Shown here: piece by piece, positions 1 to 9,957 of the stretch
Position numbering within the stretch: position 1 is the first letter of the stretch
Layout of the letters: each line of letters starts with the position of its first letter
Origin: Triparma columacea
Lineage: Eukaryota; Sar; Bolidophyceae; Parmales; Triparmaceae
NCBI GenBank assembly: GCA_030267965.1
Contig: BRYA01000351.1
Location: forward strand, 32,873-96,872
Length of the DNA: 64,000 nt
Direction: 5' to 3'
Position numbers and translations under genes: made by a program
The notes under the pieces: generated by a model
Database searches by the model: none
Told to the model about the DNA's origin: nothing
The model's input: only the letters and a program-made list of their open reading frames with translations

Positions 1-170
1 GGTGAATGAGTAAGAACGGATCGTCGTCGTCGCGAGCATTAAGATGAGCGTGCCAAAAAACCTTGTTGCTGACATCCAAACAAGTGCTGACTGTGACCTG
101 ACAAAATGGATGAGCAAACTTTAAGAGCTGGAAACGTTTTTTAACACGGTATCTTTTTGTTATAACCAGC

Positions 171-1019
171 ATGCATGTATTTCTCTTCATTGTTCTGTTT
201 GTTATCGCTGCAAATGATGTGGTTAAAGGTTACAGCATGCCCCCGCCACCCGCGCAATCTCGAAGAGCCTTTACAAAGATGGTTGTAGCTTCCGTGCCCT
301 TCATCGCTCTACCTGCGAATGCTATTGACCCTGCACTTCTCAAGACACTTCCCACCGAGGGCGACACGACCGGAGGGTCGAAAAGGCTTGCTGAAGTGAT
401 GAAGATACAGCAGGAATCCATTAACAATGATCCTGAGCTTGTCGAACTAATGGAGGGCGTGAGTTATCGGGAGTACAGGGTAGGGAACAACTCCCCTGTG
501 GTATCTGATGGTAGCAGAGTGGGTTTGGAGATGACCGTCCGTTGCTCGACTGTGACTTCTGCTAGTGAACCCAATGGAGCCATGATTTACTCAACTTCCC
601 GGGACGACGACCTTGGGGAGCTCCTAGTCAAAATTGGGGGCGGCACTGTCCCCGCAAGCATCGAGAAGGTGAGAGCGAGAGGTCGAAGAGCCGTTGCGAA
701 GGCACCACTCACTATTTTAACGCATCCCGGTCGAAAAGCCATTGCGAAGGCACCCCTCACTAATTTAGCGCGTCCCTTTCCACAACTTTCGTCGCAGTCC
801 ATCGCAGGCATGTCCAAGGGAGGGCAGAAGAGGATTTATTTGAGTTCAGAGAGGGCTTACGAGTGGAAGAACTCGGGAACTTTACCGATGCCGAAGGGAG
901 ACAGGGAGAAAAGAATAGTTGAGAGGGTCTTCAAGGGGAAAGCTGACTTGATCGTGGAAGTTAAGGTTGCCCGAGTGAGGGGAGGAGTTGGACCGGCAGA
1001 TGCTACCACCACCTCTTAA
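171..1019 (+). CDS. Thylakoid-lumen FKBP-type peptidyl-prolyl isomerase
   Basis: Likely prolyl isomerase or FKBP-fold chaperone of the thylakoid lumen. The N-terminus reads as three-step targeting: a hydrophobic ER signal (about residues 1-20) ending before Tyr, a short transit stretch, then a twin-arginine signal (RRAFTKMVVASVPF) cleaved after ANA. The FKBP fold follows: the VGLEMTVRC strand, the GGGTVPASIEK segment, and the GMSKGGQKRIYL signature. A 129-bp intron at 669-797 (GTGAGAG...TCGCAG) is inferred because removal joins ASIEK to SIAGMSKGG, the usual FKBP spacing; unspliced it stays open and inserts 43 residues. That intron contains two diverged copies of a ~45-bp unit. Spliced length is 239 residues. 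The ATG at 171 is chosen because it begins the signal peptide. FKBP identity is strong; catalytic activity of lumenal FKBPs is often weak. Confidence 0.8.
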   Translation: MHVFLFIVLFVIAANDVVKGYSMPPPPAQSRRAFTKMVVASVPFIALPANAIDPALLKTLPTEGDTTGGSKRLAEVMKIQQESINNDPELVELMEGVSYREYRVGNNSPVVSDGSRVGLEMTVRCSTVTSASEPNGAMIYSTSRDDDLGELLVKIGGGTVPASIEKVRARGRRAVAKAPLTILTHPGRKAIAKAPLTNLARPFPQLSSQSIAGMSKGGQKRIYLSSERAYEWKNSGTLPMPKGDREKRIVERVFKGKADLIVEVKVARVRGGVGPADATTTS

Positions 1020-1033
1020 AAGCCTTTCCAATT

Positions 1034-1094
1034 TAAAATTCAAAACGTTCATATAATCACATAATCTAAAATTCAAAACGTTCATATAATCACA
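1034..1094. repeat. Two-copy 28-bp direct repeat across a stop codon
   Basis: The 28 bp at 1034-1061 recur exactly at 1067-1094, a 33-bp period. The repeat lies in the 70-bp gap between two convergent genes, and its second copy contains the TGA stop (1090-1092) of the minus-strand glycosidase. It is AT-rich and could shape both 3' ends; no function is shown. Confidence 0.85.
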
Positions 1095-2466
1095 ACAGCC
1101 ACGTCGTCACACTCCTCCCCTGCACCACTCCAACGACATCCCCTCCATCAACCCCGCCTAAAGTCACGGTCAAGTCATCCTGAAATTTGTTCATTATCAC
1201 GATAACCGTGCTCCCGTCAGTGTTGACGAAAGCCGCCGATTCGACCCCAGTGCCGTCGTCCCAGACGTAGTCCCCATCCACGTGCAAATACCTGGCGCCT
1301 TTCCTCACGAACTTGGAGAACTGTCCCAGCTTGTAATAGTCCCCAGTGAGCTCGTAATCTGCGACCTTCTGGTTCACCTGCACAATCCCAGTGCACTGCT
1401 CGCAACCCCCGGGATACGAGACGTCGAGATCGACGCTTCCTGCGAGGGTCCAAGCCAAAGACCCTGACGCCCCATTCTGGATCGGACGCATGATGAACTG
1501 GGGGAGGTCGAAGAAGCCCTCGCCAGAGGTCTCGTGAAGCCAACACTCAGTCATGTATTGCTTCACCCCAGGGTTGGCGGCCGCGAAGTCCTTCAGAGGA
1601 GAGAAGCCGCCTCCATAGCAGTGCCACGCGACTGTGTCCACTGACGGGCTGTTGTCCATGACGTACTGTGGGTACTCCGGGTGGTCAGTATTGTGATCAT
1701 ATGCCCAAATTTTGGTCGACAGGCCCTCTCTTCTGATGGCCTCGAAGGTAGCATTGGAGAGGATCGCGGCGTACTCCGAGTCCATGAACATAGTCCATGC
1801 CTCCCCCGAAAGCGGGGCCGTGTGAAGAGGTTCATTTTGCAATGTAATGGCGTCCAACTCGATTCCTACGGTTATGTAGGCTTGGAGGAAATTCACGAAG
1901 TACTGCACGTAGGAGTCACGAAATTCCCAGCGGAGGTTGTTGTTCTGCTTCATCCACCCGGGGGGCGACCACTGGCTCCCAAGCAATAAGATGTCGGGGT
2001 TATAGTCTCCCATCCTCAGTATCCATTTCCTCATCCTCTCTCCTTGCTCAGTCAGGGACCAGTTTGACAGATCCTTATCAGGCAGGCCGTCGTTCTCATC
2101 AAAGCTCCACCTGCTGTCTGGCGTTAAGTCGCTCTGTCCGATGGTCATCCGCATGAACTCCATACCAATGCCCTTGGTTGTGAAGAGATCGGTCATGAGC
2201 TTGTCCTGATCAGACTCCGAGAGTTGGTCAAACAAAAATGTCGTAGCGTCAGTCCAGGCGGCCCCGAATCCGTCAATGGCTTGAAGAGGCTCACAATCGA
2301 GGTTTAGAGTCCAGGTTTCTTGGGAATCAGTTGTCGTACTACAAGGTTGCAAGTTTTTAATTCTATCCTCTGTGGTCGCGAAGCACTCTTTTGGAGTAGC
2401 GGTGGTAACTGCTCTGGACACAGAGCAGCCAAAAGTTGTTATTATCAATGCGTGAATCAATTTCAT
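1090..2466 (-). CDS. Secreted GH30-family glycoside hydrolase (glucosylceramidase-like)
   Basis: Single-exon, 458-residue (beta/alpha)8 retaining glycosidase. A signal peptide (about residues 1-19) predicts secretion or lysosomal/vacuolar delivery. Family landmarks are GFGAAWTDA near residue 67, GSQWSPPGWMK, the acid/base glutamate E212 in LQNEP, and the nucleophile E307 in MTECW. A C-terminal beta domain ends in VVQGRSVTTWLL, as in GH30 enzymes. Known GH30 members cleave glucosylceramide or beta-1,6-glucans and xylans; the substrate here cannot be told, though both catalytic residues are intact. Start is the ATG at 2466. It converges tail-to-tail with the FKBP gene and diverges from the FAD oxidoreductase. 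Confidence 0.9.
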   Translation of the reverse strand: MKLIHALIITTFGCSVSRAVTTATPKECFATTEDRIKNLQPCSTTTDSQETWTLNLDCEPLQAIDGFGAAWTDATTFLFDQLSESDQDKLMTDLFTTKGIGMEFMRMTIGQSDLTPDSRWSFDENDGLPDKDLSNWSLTEQGERMRKWILRMGDYNPDILLLGSQWSPPGWMKQNNNLRWEFRDSYVQYFVNFLQAYITVGIELDAITLQNEPLHTAPLSGEAWTMFMDSEYAAILSNATFEAIRREGLSTKIWAYDHNTDHPEYPQYVMDNSPSVDTVAWHCYGGGFSPLKDFAAANPGVKQYMTECWLHETSGEGFFDLPQFIMRPIQNGASGSLAWTLAGSVDLDVSYPGGCEQCTGIVQVNQKVADYELTGDYYKLGQFSKFVRKGARYLHVDGDYVWDDGTGVESAAFVNTDGSTVIVIMNKFQDDLTVTLGGVDGGDVVGVVQGRSVTTWLL

Positions 2467-2763
2467 TATAAATTCTCAAAATCCTGATTGAGTGATGACT
2501 GATAATGTCCATTGTCCGGAAATATGGTCCTGGGTTAAAAGTTAATTACCAATTCCAACATCTATAAGGTACGATAAGACATATTCAAATTATAATTGGC
2601 CATAAAAATTCATCCTGTCTCCTGTTTTTTCCAAAATAGTCGTCTAAATTGCCCTCCTTAGAAGCTTTTTCCAACATTTCCACATGACTCGGGCTTTTGG
2701 TTTCTGGCGTACCACTTGGTATAGAAGCTAACACGTGATCAAATACTATCCTATCTCTCGCAG

Positions 2764-4165
2764 ATGCTTTCAAGAGCGACATCATCTCTATTAAAACGCT
2801 CTTTGAGCACTACGGCAAAGAAGAATTGCGATATAGTCATAGTAGGAGGTACGAGATTTTTTCTGGCTCGTAAAAACGTTTCCCCGTCCCCCTTACCCAC
2901 TCCCGCGCACCCTATCTCCACCTTACGCAGCTGGAATCAATGGTATGAACATCGCTTACCAACTAATTCGCCGCGATCCCAGCCTTTCCATTGAGCTCCA
3001 TGAGCAGGCCCCTTCCCTTGGTTACGGTTCCTCCGGTTACTCCACTGGTTTCCTCCGCGCCCTATATTCCTTCGATGAGACAATGGAGCTCGCCCTCGAC
3101 GGCATCTCGGCCTACAAGAACTGGGCTGAGTACACTCAACTGAAGCATCCTCAGGCAGAGTTCACGCACACTGGCGCTCTCTGGATGCTCGGGAAATCCA
3201 AGGAGGAGAATGTGGAGATGGCCAAGCGCCTCGAACAGTTTGGGGTCGGTTCAGAGGTGATGGACGCCGCTGCTGTGGAGCAGCGCTGGAAAGTTCTCAA
3301 GACAGACCCCATGCCCACTTACGACGAGAACACTGGGGAGGAGGTTCCCTTCGAGGGAGGAGAGTTCTCTGCCGTTTACGAGGATGGATGTGGTCACATG
3401 GACAGCAACGCGTGTCTCAATGACATGAAGACCGTCTTAGACAACCACTCTATCCCTGTTCACTTCAATAGTAAGGTCGCCAAGTTCGACAAGACTGCTG
3501 ACGGCTCAAAGGTCACTGGAATTGTCCTCGAATCTGGCGAGACCATCTCCGCCGGCACCGTCATCAACTGCGCCGGACCCTGGTTCGAGAAGCTCAACGC
3601 CCCTGCCAACATTACTTGCACGACGGAGATGCTCCCCACCCGCATCCAGGTCGGCCACAAGCACGTCGAGGGAGACTTCCTCGACCTCCCCTTCGTTGCC
3701 GACTCTTGGGGCAACAGCGGTGTGTATTTCATGCCCAGGAAGCAGAACAAGCAGCTCGTTTTCGGGTCCATCGCGCACCGCTTTGAGAGTGAGATCGTTG
3801 ACCCCGACAATTACAACACTAGTCTTGACCCGGAGGTCAAGCAAGATTATTTGAACTGCCTGTTCCATCGGATGCCTACTCTCCCCCGCTCTGGCGAGAT
3901 CCACGGCTTCTCCCACATGTACACCGTCAACCAGGACGACGTTCACCCCGTCCTCGGCCCCTCAAACTCCGCCGAGAACCTCTACCTCTGCCACGGGGAG
4001 TCCGGCCACGGGTTCAAGCTGGCGCCGGCGGTCGGCTCGCTCATGGCTCAAAGCATCTTGGGTAACCGTGTGAAGGACGACACTTTCGAGACCAACGTTC
4101 CGCTGGAGTTCATGCTTCCCGACAGGGAGCCGCTCACTGTCAAGGTTAAGACGCACTTCGCTTAG
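2764..4165 (+). CDS. Mitochondrial FAD-dependent oxidoreductase (DAO family, FOXRED1-like)
   Basis: Two exons, 2764-2848 and 2931-4165, with an 82-bp intron (GTACGAG...ACGCAG). Splicing creates the dinucleotide-binding motif DIVIVGAGINGMN; neither exon alone has it, which fixes the boundary. The 439-residue product starts with a Ser/Arg-rich mitochondrial presequence (MLSRATSSLLKRSLSTT). Further DAO-family marks are a GYGSSGYSTG substrate-side loop, INCAGPW, and a C-terminal HGESGHGFKLAP flavin-contact segment. The family includes glycine/sarcosine oxidases and FOXRED1, a complex I assembly factor; exact substrate is unknown. An AATAAA lies at 4222-4227 about 57 bp after the stop. The intron holds a small inverted repeat (TACGAG ... 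CTCGTA). Confidence 0.85.
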
Positions 4166-4272
4166 TTGAAATGTGCGGGGCGGGCAACTAATTGATGGGT
4201 GTGAGATAGATGAAAGTTCAGAATAAAGTGACGAACATTATTTCTGCTGCAAATTAACCTCTCCAATTTTAT

Positions 4273-5616
4273 CTATTCTTTCTCAAGAACTGTGTACGTG
4301 TGTACATAATCCATGCCGTGGACCCCCGGTTCTTTCTCCACTAGGTCGACGTAGTTGCTCCAGAACTTGGCGATGACTTCTTCTTTATTGTCCCTCTCTG
4401 CGTTCAGTGCGTTCCTGAACGTAGACTCGCTCCAGGTTCGAGTGGTAGGGACATACCACTCCGCGTGATCGCGAGGGGAGCGACCGGCCCTGGAGGAGGC
4501 CCCGGAGTTCCAGGCCTCGCGGTAGGGGCACTTTACGACCTTCTCCTCGATAGAGACGACCTTGAGGCCCGGAACGGCAGCTGCGCCGGCTTCGACCTCA
4601 GACATGGAGCGGTAATAGGAAGGGAAAGAAATTGAGGTGAGCTCGGTGGCATCGATTAGACCCTCGTCGTAGAGCCTGCGCCAGGAGGCTGAAAAGCTGT
4701 CCCACATGGAAACCCCGACGTCAGTTTTTCCGAGGTAGTGTCCCTCCGGAGATTTAGAGAAGTTCACAACCACCATCCTTCCCCCCTTCTTTAGCTCTGC
4801 AGAGCGGGCCGTCAGGATTTTGTTGAAGTCCAAAGCCGCTTGCTCCTTTTCAGCAGCACCGCAGGAAGAGTCTGAGGTGGTTTCGCAGTTTGCAGCGTGC
4901 ATCTGGGGAGGACGGGAGGGGGTGCGGGGGGGGGGGGGGGGGGTTAGTGCCCGTATACTACTAAACAAGTCGTAGCTGCGCCACTCCTCCCCCGCCGCCG
5001 TGCTCTTCGCAATGTCCACTCTCACCTCGTCGGACCTGCCGACCAAACCCCCCGGTCCGCTGCTGAGCCAGTGCATGGCTGTGTAACTCATGCCGAAGTC
5101 TACGGTACTGGATGGGTAGGCCTGTTGGTGGAAACTGATCCCCGTCGCCGATACGAACACCCCATTGTCCGCCCTGTAAGGGGAGCTCAACTCCACCCCA
5201 TAGGCATCAGTAACGTTCTTATGACCCAACGCGTGGTTAAAGACGGACTTCCACTCGTTGTCCTTCTGGTCCTCGTACTGCAGCGAAACTTCCCTACCAG
5301 GTTCTCGAGCCCTAATGGCGGCAACAATCTTGTTCATAGTCCCCAGAGAAGTTCCAGCATCTGCAGTGCCATAATCAGCGACGACAAAAGGCCTCCCCTC
5401 GGTTGGCATAGGTAATGCTGCAATACTCTCGAGTACAAGGGGCAATGCCGTCTCGATGACGTCAAAACATCCCTTGGTCGATGCTGTATATTCACCTTCA
5501 CCATCCTTGCCTACGGGCTTGTGCAGCTCCACCTTTCCTCCGGCGGAAATAGAGGCATCGGCGGCATTGGTAAGAGCCAATGTGGATGCAGCGGCCAAAA
5601 TAGTGAATGTTTTCAT
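4273..5616 (-). CDS. SABATH-type carboxyl methyltransferase with signal peptide
   Basis: S-adenosylmethionine-dependent methyltransferase of the SABATH (salicylate/jasmonate carboxyl methyltransferase) family. Motif I appears as VVADYGTADAGTS, followed by NKIVAAIRA, the SSTVDFGMSYTAMHWLS segment typical of the family, and ARSAELKKGGRMVV. Start is the ATG at 5616, which begins a clear signal peptide (MKTFTILAAASTLALTNA); upstream in-frame sequence has only a GTG. The signal peptide is unusual, since plant SABATH enzymes are cytosolic. An intron is likely near 4958-4872 (GTATACGGGCACTAAC...CCTCAG, 87 bp, in frame). It spans an 18-bp homopolymer whose length may be misassembled; retained, it encodes a proline-rich insert. 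Unspliced product is 447 residues. Confidence 0.75.
   Translation of the reverse strand: MKTFTILAAASTLALTNAADASISAGGKVELHKPVGKDGEGEYTASTKGCFDVIETALPLVLESIAALPMPTEGRPFVVADYGTADAGTSLGTMNKIVAAIRAREPGREVSLQYEDQKDNEWKSVFNHALGHKNVTDAYGVELSSPYRADNGVFVSATGISFHQQAYPSSTVDFGMSYTAMHWLSSGPGGLVGRSDEVRVDIAKSTAAGEEWRSYDLFSSIRALTPPPPPRTPSRPPQMHAANCETTSDSSCGAAEKEQAALDFNKILTARSAELKKGGRMVVVNFSKSPEGHYLGKTDVGVSMWDSFSASWRRLYDEGLIDATELTSISFPSYYRSMSEVEAGAAAVPGLKVVSIEEKVVKCPYREAWNSGASSRAGRSPRDHAEWYVPTTRTWSESTFRNALNAERDNKEEVIAKFWSNYVDLVEKEPGVHGMDYVHTYTVLEKE
4926..4943. repeat. 18-bp G homopolymer
   Basis: Uninterrupted run of 18 G on the plus strand (C on the coding strand) inside the probable intron of the SABATH-type gene. 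Runs this long are slippage-prone and hard to sequence, so the local reading frame should not be trusted from the assembly alone. Confidence 0.95.
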
Positions 5617-5875
5617 CCTGAGGTGGTACGGTTTGTGAGATTTGGGGCCCACACTAAAAAAATACCGAGTCGGAATGTTTAGGGTGGATTTTTTTTCGTA
5701 TGTGTGAACTTATTCGTACAAAGATCGAAATATCCTCAATGATATTAGTATCTCCCTTGTTTTCCCCTCCTTAATCCCCGTAATCATCAATATTACCACC
5801 TACCTAAGGATAAGAGGCTCTACAAAAAATCCGAAGGTTCGTAGGCTCGTGCATACTCGAGTTCTTCATCAAAAA

Positions 5876-7294
5876 ATGGTAAGTATGTGGCTAATGAGCC
5901 AAATTCGGCCACCCAATGGCCCTTTGAAAAGCGATTGATGAGGAGTTGCGATAGGTGATCGTAATTTATACCGGGAGAATATGATTTATAAGACCTTTTA
6001 ATTACTAGTTCACCGACTACACATTTGAGGAAGAAAACAATACCTACTTTAAGCTCATCCGCTCCTTTCGCTTCACTTTCAGATTATATCAAGTCTAAGA
6101 ACCAAGTTGTTGGGCACCAGTAGGTCATTCTCGACCTTTCGCCACCTTTCCATGGCCGCTCATTCCACCGCTGAAATAGAACAGACTTTTAAGATCAGTC
6201 AGGAGGGAGGGGTGACCATCTTCGAGCCGCAAGTCCGCCAGGATGGGGTTCAACTCTTTATTGCTAACGATGGCCCGCTCCAATTGGCCCGTCCTGGCAA
6301 TGGAGGAATGAGGCTTCTAGAGTACCCAGACGAGAAGACGGCCATCGCTGACGCTGTCCGCCTAGCGGAGGGAATGACGAGGAAGCACAACTGCTACAAC
6401 ACCGGATTCAGCGGCGCCAAGCTCGTCGTGCGCTGCAGCGAGGAGGTGACTCCTAAGTCTGTGGACCGTCTGTCCCTCATGGAGGACTGTGCAGACGCAT
6501 TGGAGGCCCTACAGGGAACCGTCTGGACCGGGTGCGACCTCAACACGACCGGGGACGACATGGATATGCTCGTAGACAAGACTCCGTACGTCCTGGCGGG
6601 GCTAGGCTCCAAGGTGGATACGAACATAGCCACTGCCATGACGACTGTCGGCAGCATCCTAGGTCTCGTGGACGCCCACTGCATCGACATCAACACGCAA
6701 ACGTTCATGGTCCAGGGGTGCGGTAAAGTTGGGATGCATGTTGCTAGGACGCTCGTTTCGCTGGGTGCCAAGAAGGTTCTTACTTGCGACATTAGTGAAG
6801 AGCGGGCCAACATTGAGGGTTGTACGCCCCTCTCCTCCTCGGAAAACTGGTACGATCAGGACGTCGACTTCCTCGTCCCTTGTGCTAACAGCCTCGCTAT
6901 CAACGAACGCGTCCTCCAGCGCATGCCCCCCCCTTCCTTCGTGGTTGGGGCCACCAACCAGCCTTTCTCGTCGCATGCCGTGCGCGACGCCTTCGATAAG
7001 AATGGCGCCCTCCATATTCCCGAGAGCATATCTTCCGGGGGGGCGATTATGGCGGACTCCATTGAGTGGGCCCTCCCCAAGCTCTTCCGCACCGTGGAGC
7101 CCCAACTTGTCTATGACTGGATATTAGACGTCTCCAAGGCCAAGAGCAAGGAACTCTCCCTCCGCGCGGAGAACGAAGCCCTTAACATTAAGCGCGTCGT
7201 CGACTGCGTTTACGAGGGCTCGGATACCGTCCCCGTCGGTCTGAGATTCCCTGACTGGCTGAGGGAGAACGGGCACGAAGTTCAGACGGAATAA
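5876..7294 (+). CDS. Leu/Phe/Val dehydrogenase-family enzyme, probably mitochondrial
   Basis: Member of the Glu/Leu/Phe/Val dehydrogenase family, which oxidatively deaminates amino acids with NAD. Visible marks: GFSGAKLVV (equivalent of the catalytic-lysine loop GGGKAVI), GCDLNTTGDDMDML (equivalent of GEDVGTT), a Rossmann turn QGCGKVGMHVA, PCANSLAIN, and VGATNQP. The catalytic Lys and Asp positions are present but surrounding residues are altered, so activity and substrate are uncertain. The main exon is open from 6083; its first ATG is 6152. An ATG at 5876-5878 directly followed by GTAAGT, with an acceptor at 6082 (CTTTCAG), would add MIISSLRTKLLGTSRSF in frame, a good mitochondrial presequence. 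I prefer that two-exon model (403 residues in the product), but the 6152 start is possible. Confidence 0.75.
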
Positions 7295-7444
7295 ACAATA
7301 GGAATAGGTTGGCTTCACAACTTTAGGGATTACGCTCAGTTACAAACACTAAAAGCAAACAGTTACAAAAACTAAAAACATAAATTTGAAATGCGAAACC
7401 TAGGATTCCTAAATACACGAAATACACGTGCTGTGTCGGTTTGT

Positions 7445-9721
7445 TTAAGCCGGTGACTCTACCGTTTTGGCAGCAGCTACCCCTCCCGCGCCGCCCGTGA
7501 AATAACCAGCGGCGGCGAAGCTCGCCACGGCGACTGCGAAGGTAGCGGCGGCGAACGTGACGATGGATATGAGGAAGGGCTCTTGATTCGTGAATCCGGT
7601 GTTGGAGCTCACGGAAATGGCCTCGGCAGGGCTGTCGAAGCACTTGGCCGAACCCTCCGCGATGTCCGCTGCGTCGAGGTAGGTGAGCATCTCCATAATC
7701 TGCAACGACTGGACGTTGATGATATTCCAGCACAAGGCCTTGAAGTCGAGGTCAGGGAATTTGAGCGGGTCGTTCTGTGAGCCGAAGAGCGAAGCGGCAA
7801 GTTAGTACACCATTGATGTATTAGTATTAAAGTTGACGGGCTAAACAAAATGACGCCTCTTACCTCCGCGTATTCCGTAACCAACAGGCTCTTGCACATT
7901 TGAATCGCGTTCTCGTGGTGAGGGACCATCGAGTGGACGAACGTGACGAGCGGGTTGGTCTGGTTAGGGACGATGATCATAGAGTACTGCATCGCGCAAT
8001 TCATGGCGTCGAGGCAATCGTTGAAGACCTCCGCCTGTAACATGACGAATGAAGGAGGGGGTTTTGTCGTGTGTTAGATATGCAGGAAAACTACGCGTTC
8101 TTCTTCTTCTTCTTCTTCTTCTTCGTCTCACCTCAGCATTGAAAGTCAAACCTTCCGTACAAATGTAATTCGTCGGGCACTTGCCGTTGTGCTTGTCTTC
8201 GAAGAACGAGTTTAGTCCGACGGTTCCGCATTCCGTCTCTTGTCCACTCGAGACGATCTTGTAGGTCGGAGCTGGGTAGAGCGGAGCTCCACGGAGGTTT
8301 CCTTCCAAGGGGGGGAAGTCGTTGGGGCTGAGGATGCTCCCATCAACGGGCGATAGCTGCAACAGCGAGGAGTGGATCGATGAGCGAAGTGACGAGTTAG
8401 TTTTAAAGTTGATATCGCAATTGATGGGATGGACTCGTACTGTCTAGATTGTAATAGTTTGGTCTCACCTGCTTAACTCTACCAGACATGCCGATGTGAA
8501 TGTGGCAGAAATAGAAAATATCGCCAAGGAAGGTCGTGTCCGTGAGGTTCAGCCTAACGTTCCAATTAAGCGGAGATGTGACAGGAGTGTTGGTCGGATT
8601 GACCATGGGAATGGTTTTCGGACCGGCGTCGGGCCCTCCCCAGGCGAAGTTGGGATACTTAAAAAAAGGCTCATAAAAGTCAAGCCCGAAGTCCGAACCA
8701 ACGCCTCCAGTGGGCACGTAATCTCCCTGATAAGTCTCGTCCTGGTAATGGCGAGGAGTAAAGTGAAAAACGAAGTGACGAGTTGGTATTGGTGAAGTTG
8801 ACAGTGTCTAGACTTGTTCAAGCGAAGTGTTGCACGAAGTGACTCGCAGAAAATGCATTTGATGAACTCTCAGCCCGTAGTAGTCTACCACCTCACCTGG
8901 TAATACATCGGAGCCTGACACGCGTTAGTCTCCGCGCAGGTCGATCCAGTTCCAGGCGGGGCGATTTTTGGCTCAAGCTCGTCGACATTTTGGTGGGCGC
9001 CATCGGTGTAATAAGCGTAACCCAATGGGTGCATGATGTTGGTCGGGTCATACTGGTTGAAGCGGTATTCGACGCCTTGGATCATACCAAGGGTTGGCTG
9101 CTGAACTGCGTCGAGCGTAGAGAGTCGCATGAAGGTTGACGTTAAAGAGTTAGAAACACACAGCGACGGTAGCAGCGTCGATATCTAGACTAGAGGTATT
9201 AGTGCAGCCAAATAACAGCGAAATCGATACATTTCGCTCCTTGCATCTTCTCACCTCCGGGACATGCATTGAACTCATAGTAAGCGATGGCATTGCCGAT
9301 CGCGACGAGCTTGACGTCGAAGACGCAAACCGTGGAGCTGGGTACACAGCCATCGGGGGTGCATCTAAAGTTTAGGAGACGAAAGGGGACGAGAAGAAGG
9401 GGAAGGGGATGAGTCGGGAAAGAGAGTGCTTAGAAGTGTGCCCTTAAAATTAATATGAGAGCGCGGAGGCTTAGTTGAATTGGTACTCACGGATCTATTG
9501 CAATATAAAACGTAGATATCAGAGGTATTCAAAAGAGCGGGCGAGCGTGGTGTTAATAAAAGGATGACTTTGTTTGTAAAGGCACACGCCTTTTTGAAGA
9601 ACGGAGAGATAACTTGTTTGAGCGTACCTTTGCTGCTACCGGTGCCTGCACCTGTGCATACGTCGAACAGGGCGAGGTTAAACAGCAATGCGGGCGCGAG
9701 AATGGATTTGATAGTCATCAT
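7445..9721 (-). CDS. Secreted cupredoxin-DUF305 fusion protein, C-terminal membrane anchor
   Basis: Eight exons on the minus strand: 9721-9628, 9494-9491, 9364-9255, 9105-8897, 8741-8469, 8356-8132, 8034-7864, 7774-7445. All phases agree, giving 471 residues. After a signal peptide (about 1-25) comes a cysteine-rich stretch, then a cupredoxin-like half containing MHPLGYAYY and FCHIHIGMSG, which resembles the Cys-His-Met ligand loop of a type 1 copper site. A DUF305-like segment follows (FVHSMVPHHENAIQMCKSLL; HH metal-ligand signature). Near the C-terminus a hydrophobic span of about 25 residues would anchor it. Both modules are linked to copper in other organisms, so an extracellular copper-binding or redox role is inferred. 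Exon 2 is only 4 nt; omitting it shifts frame and gives a stop in the next exon. Confidence 0.72.
8098..8124. repeat. (TTC)n microsatellite in intron
   Basis: Nine tandem TTC triplets on the plus strand (GAA on the sense strand) just inside the 5' end of intron 6 of the cupredoxin-DUF305 gene, beside the donor GTGAGA. Confidence 0.9.
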
Positions 9722-9957
9722 TTTGGAATATGAGATATTTTCGTTCAACATTCCCAGGGTTGGGCAAAATGAAAATTTAAGAGCAACCTTTCGACTGCGC
9801 AACTGTACGAATTGTATTATCGAAGAGTTGTGCGTAGTTTCGAAGCACCCCATCACGCATTAGGGGGGATATAAGTAGCGTTGGTGTTTGATTGAGCGTA
9901 AAATAAGAGGACGAGGGTGAGCCGAGAGCCGAAAGGAGGTTAGGACTTGATTTTGGA

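Noticed and set aside
2585..2785. 66-codon minus-strand frame upstream of the FAD oxidoreductase
   Set aside because: Overlaps that gene's first exon and targeting peptide, has no recognisable motif, and sits in a divergent promoter gap.
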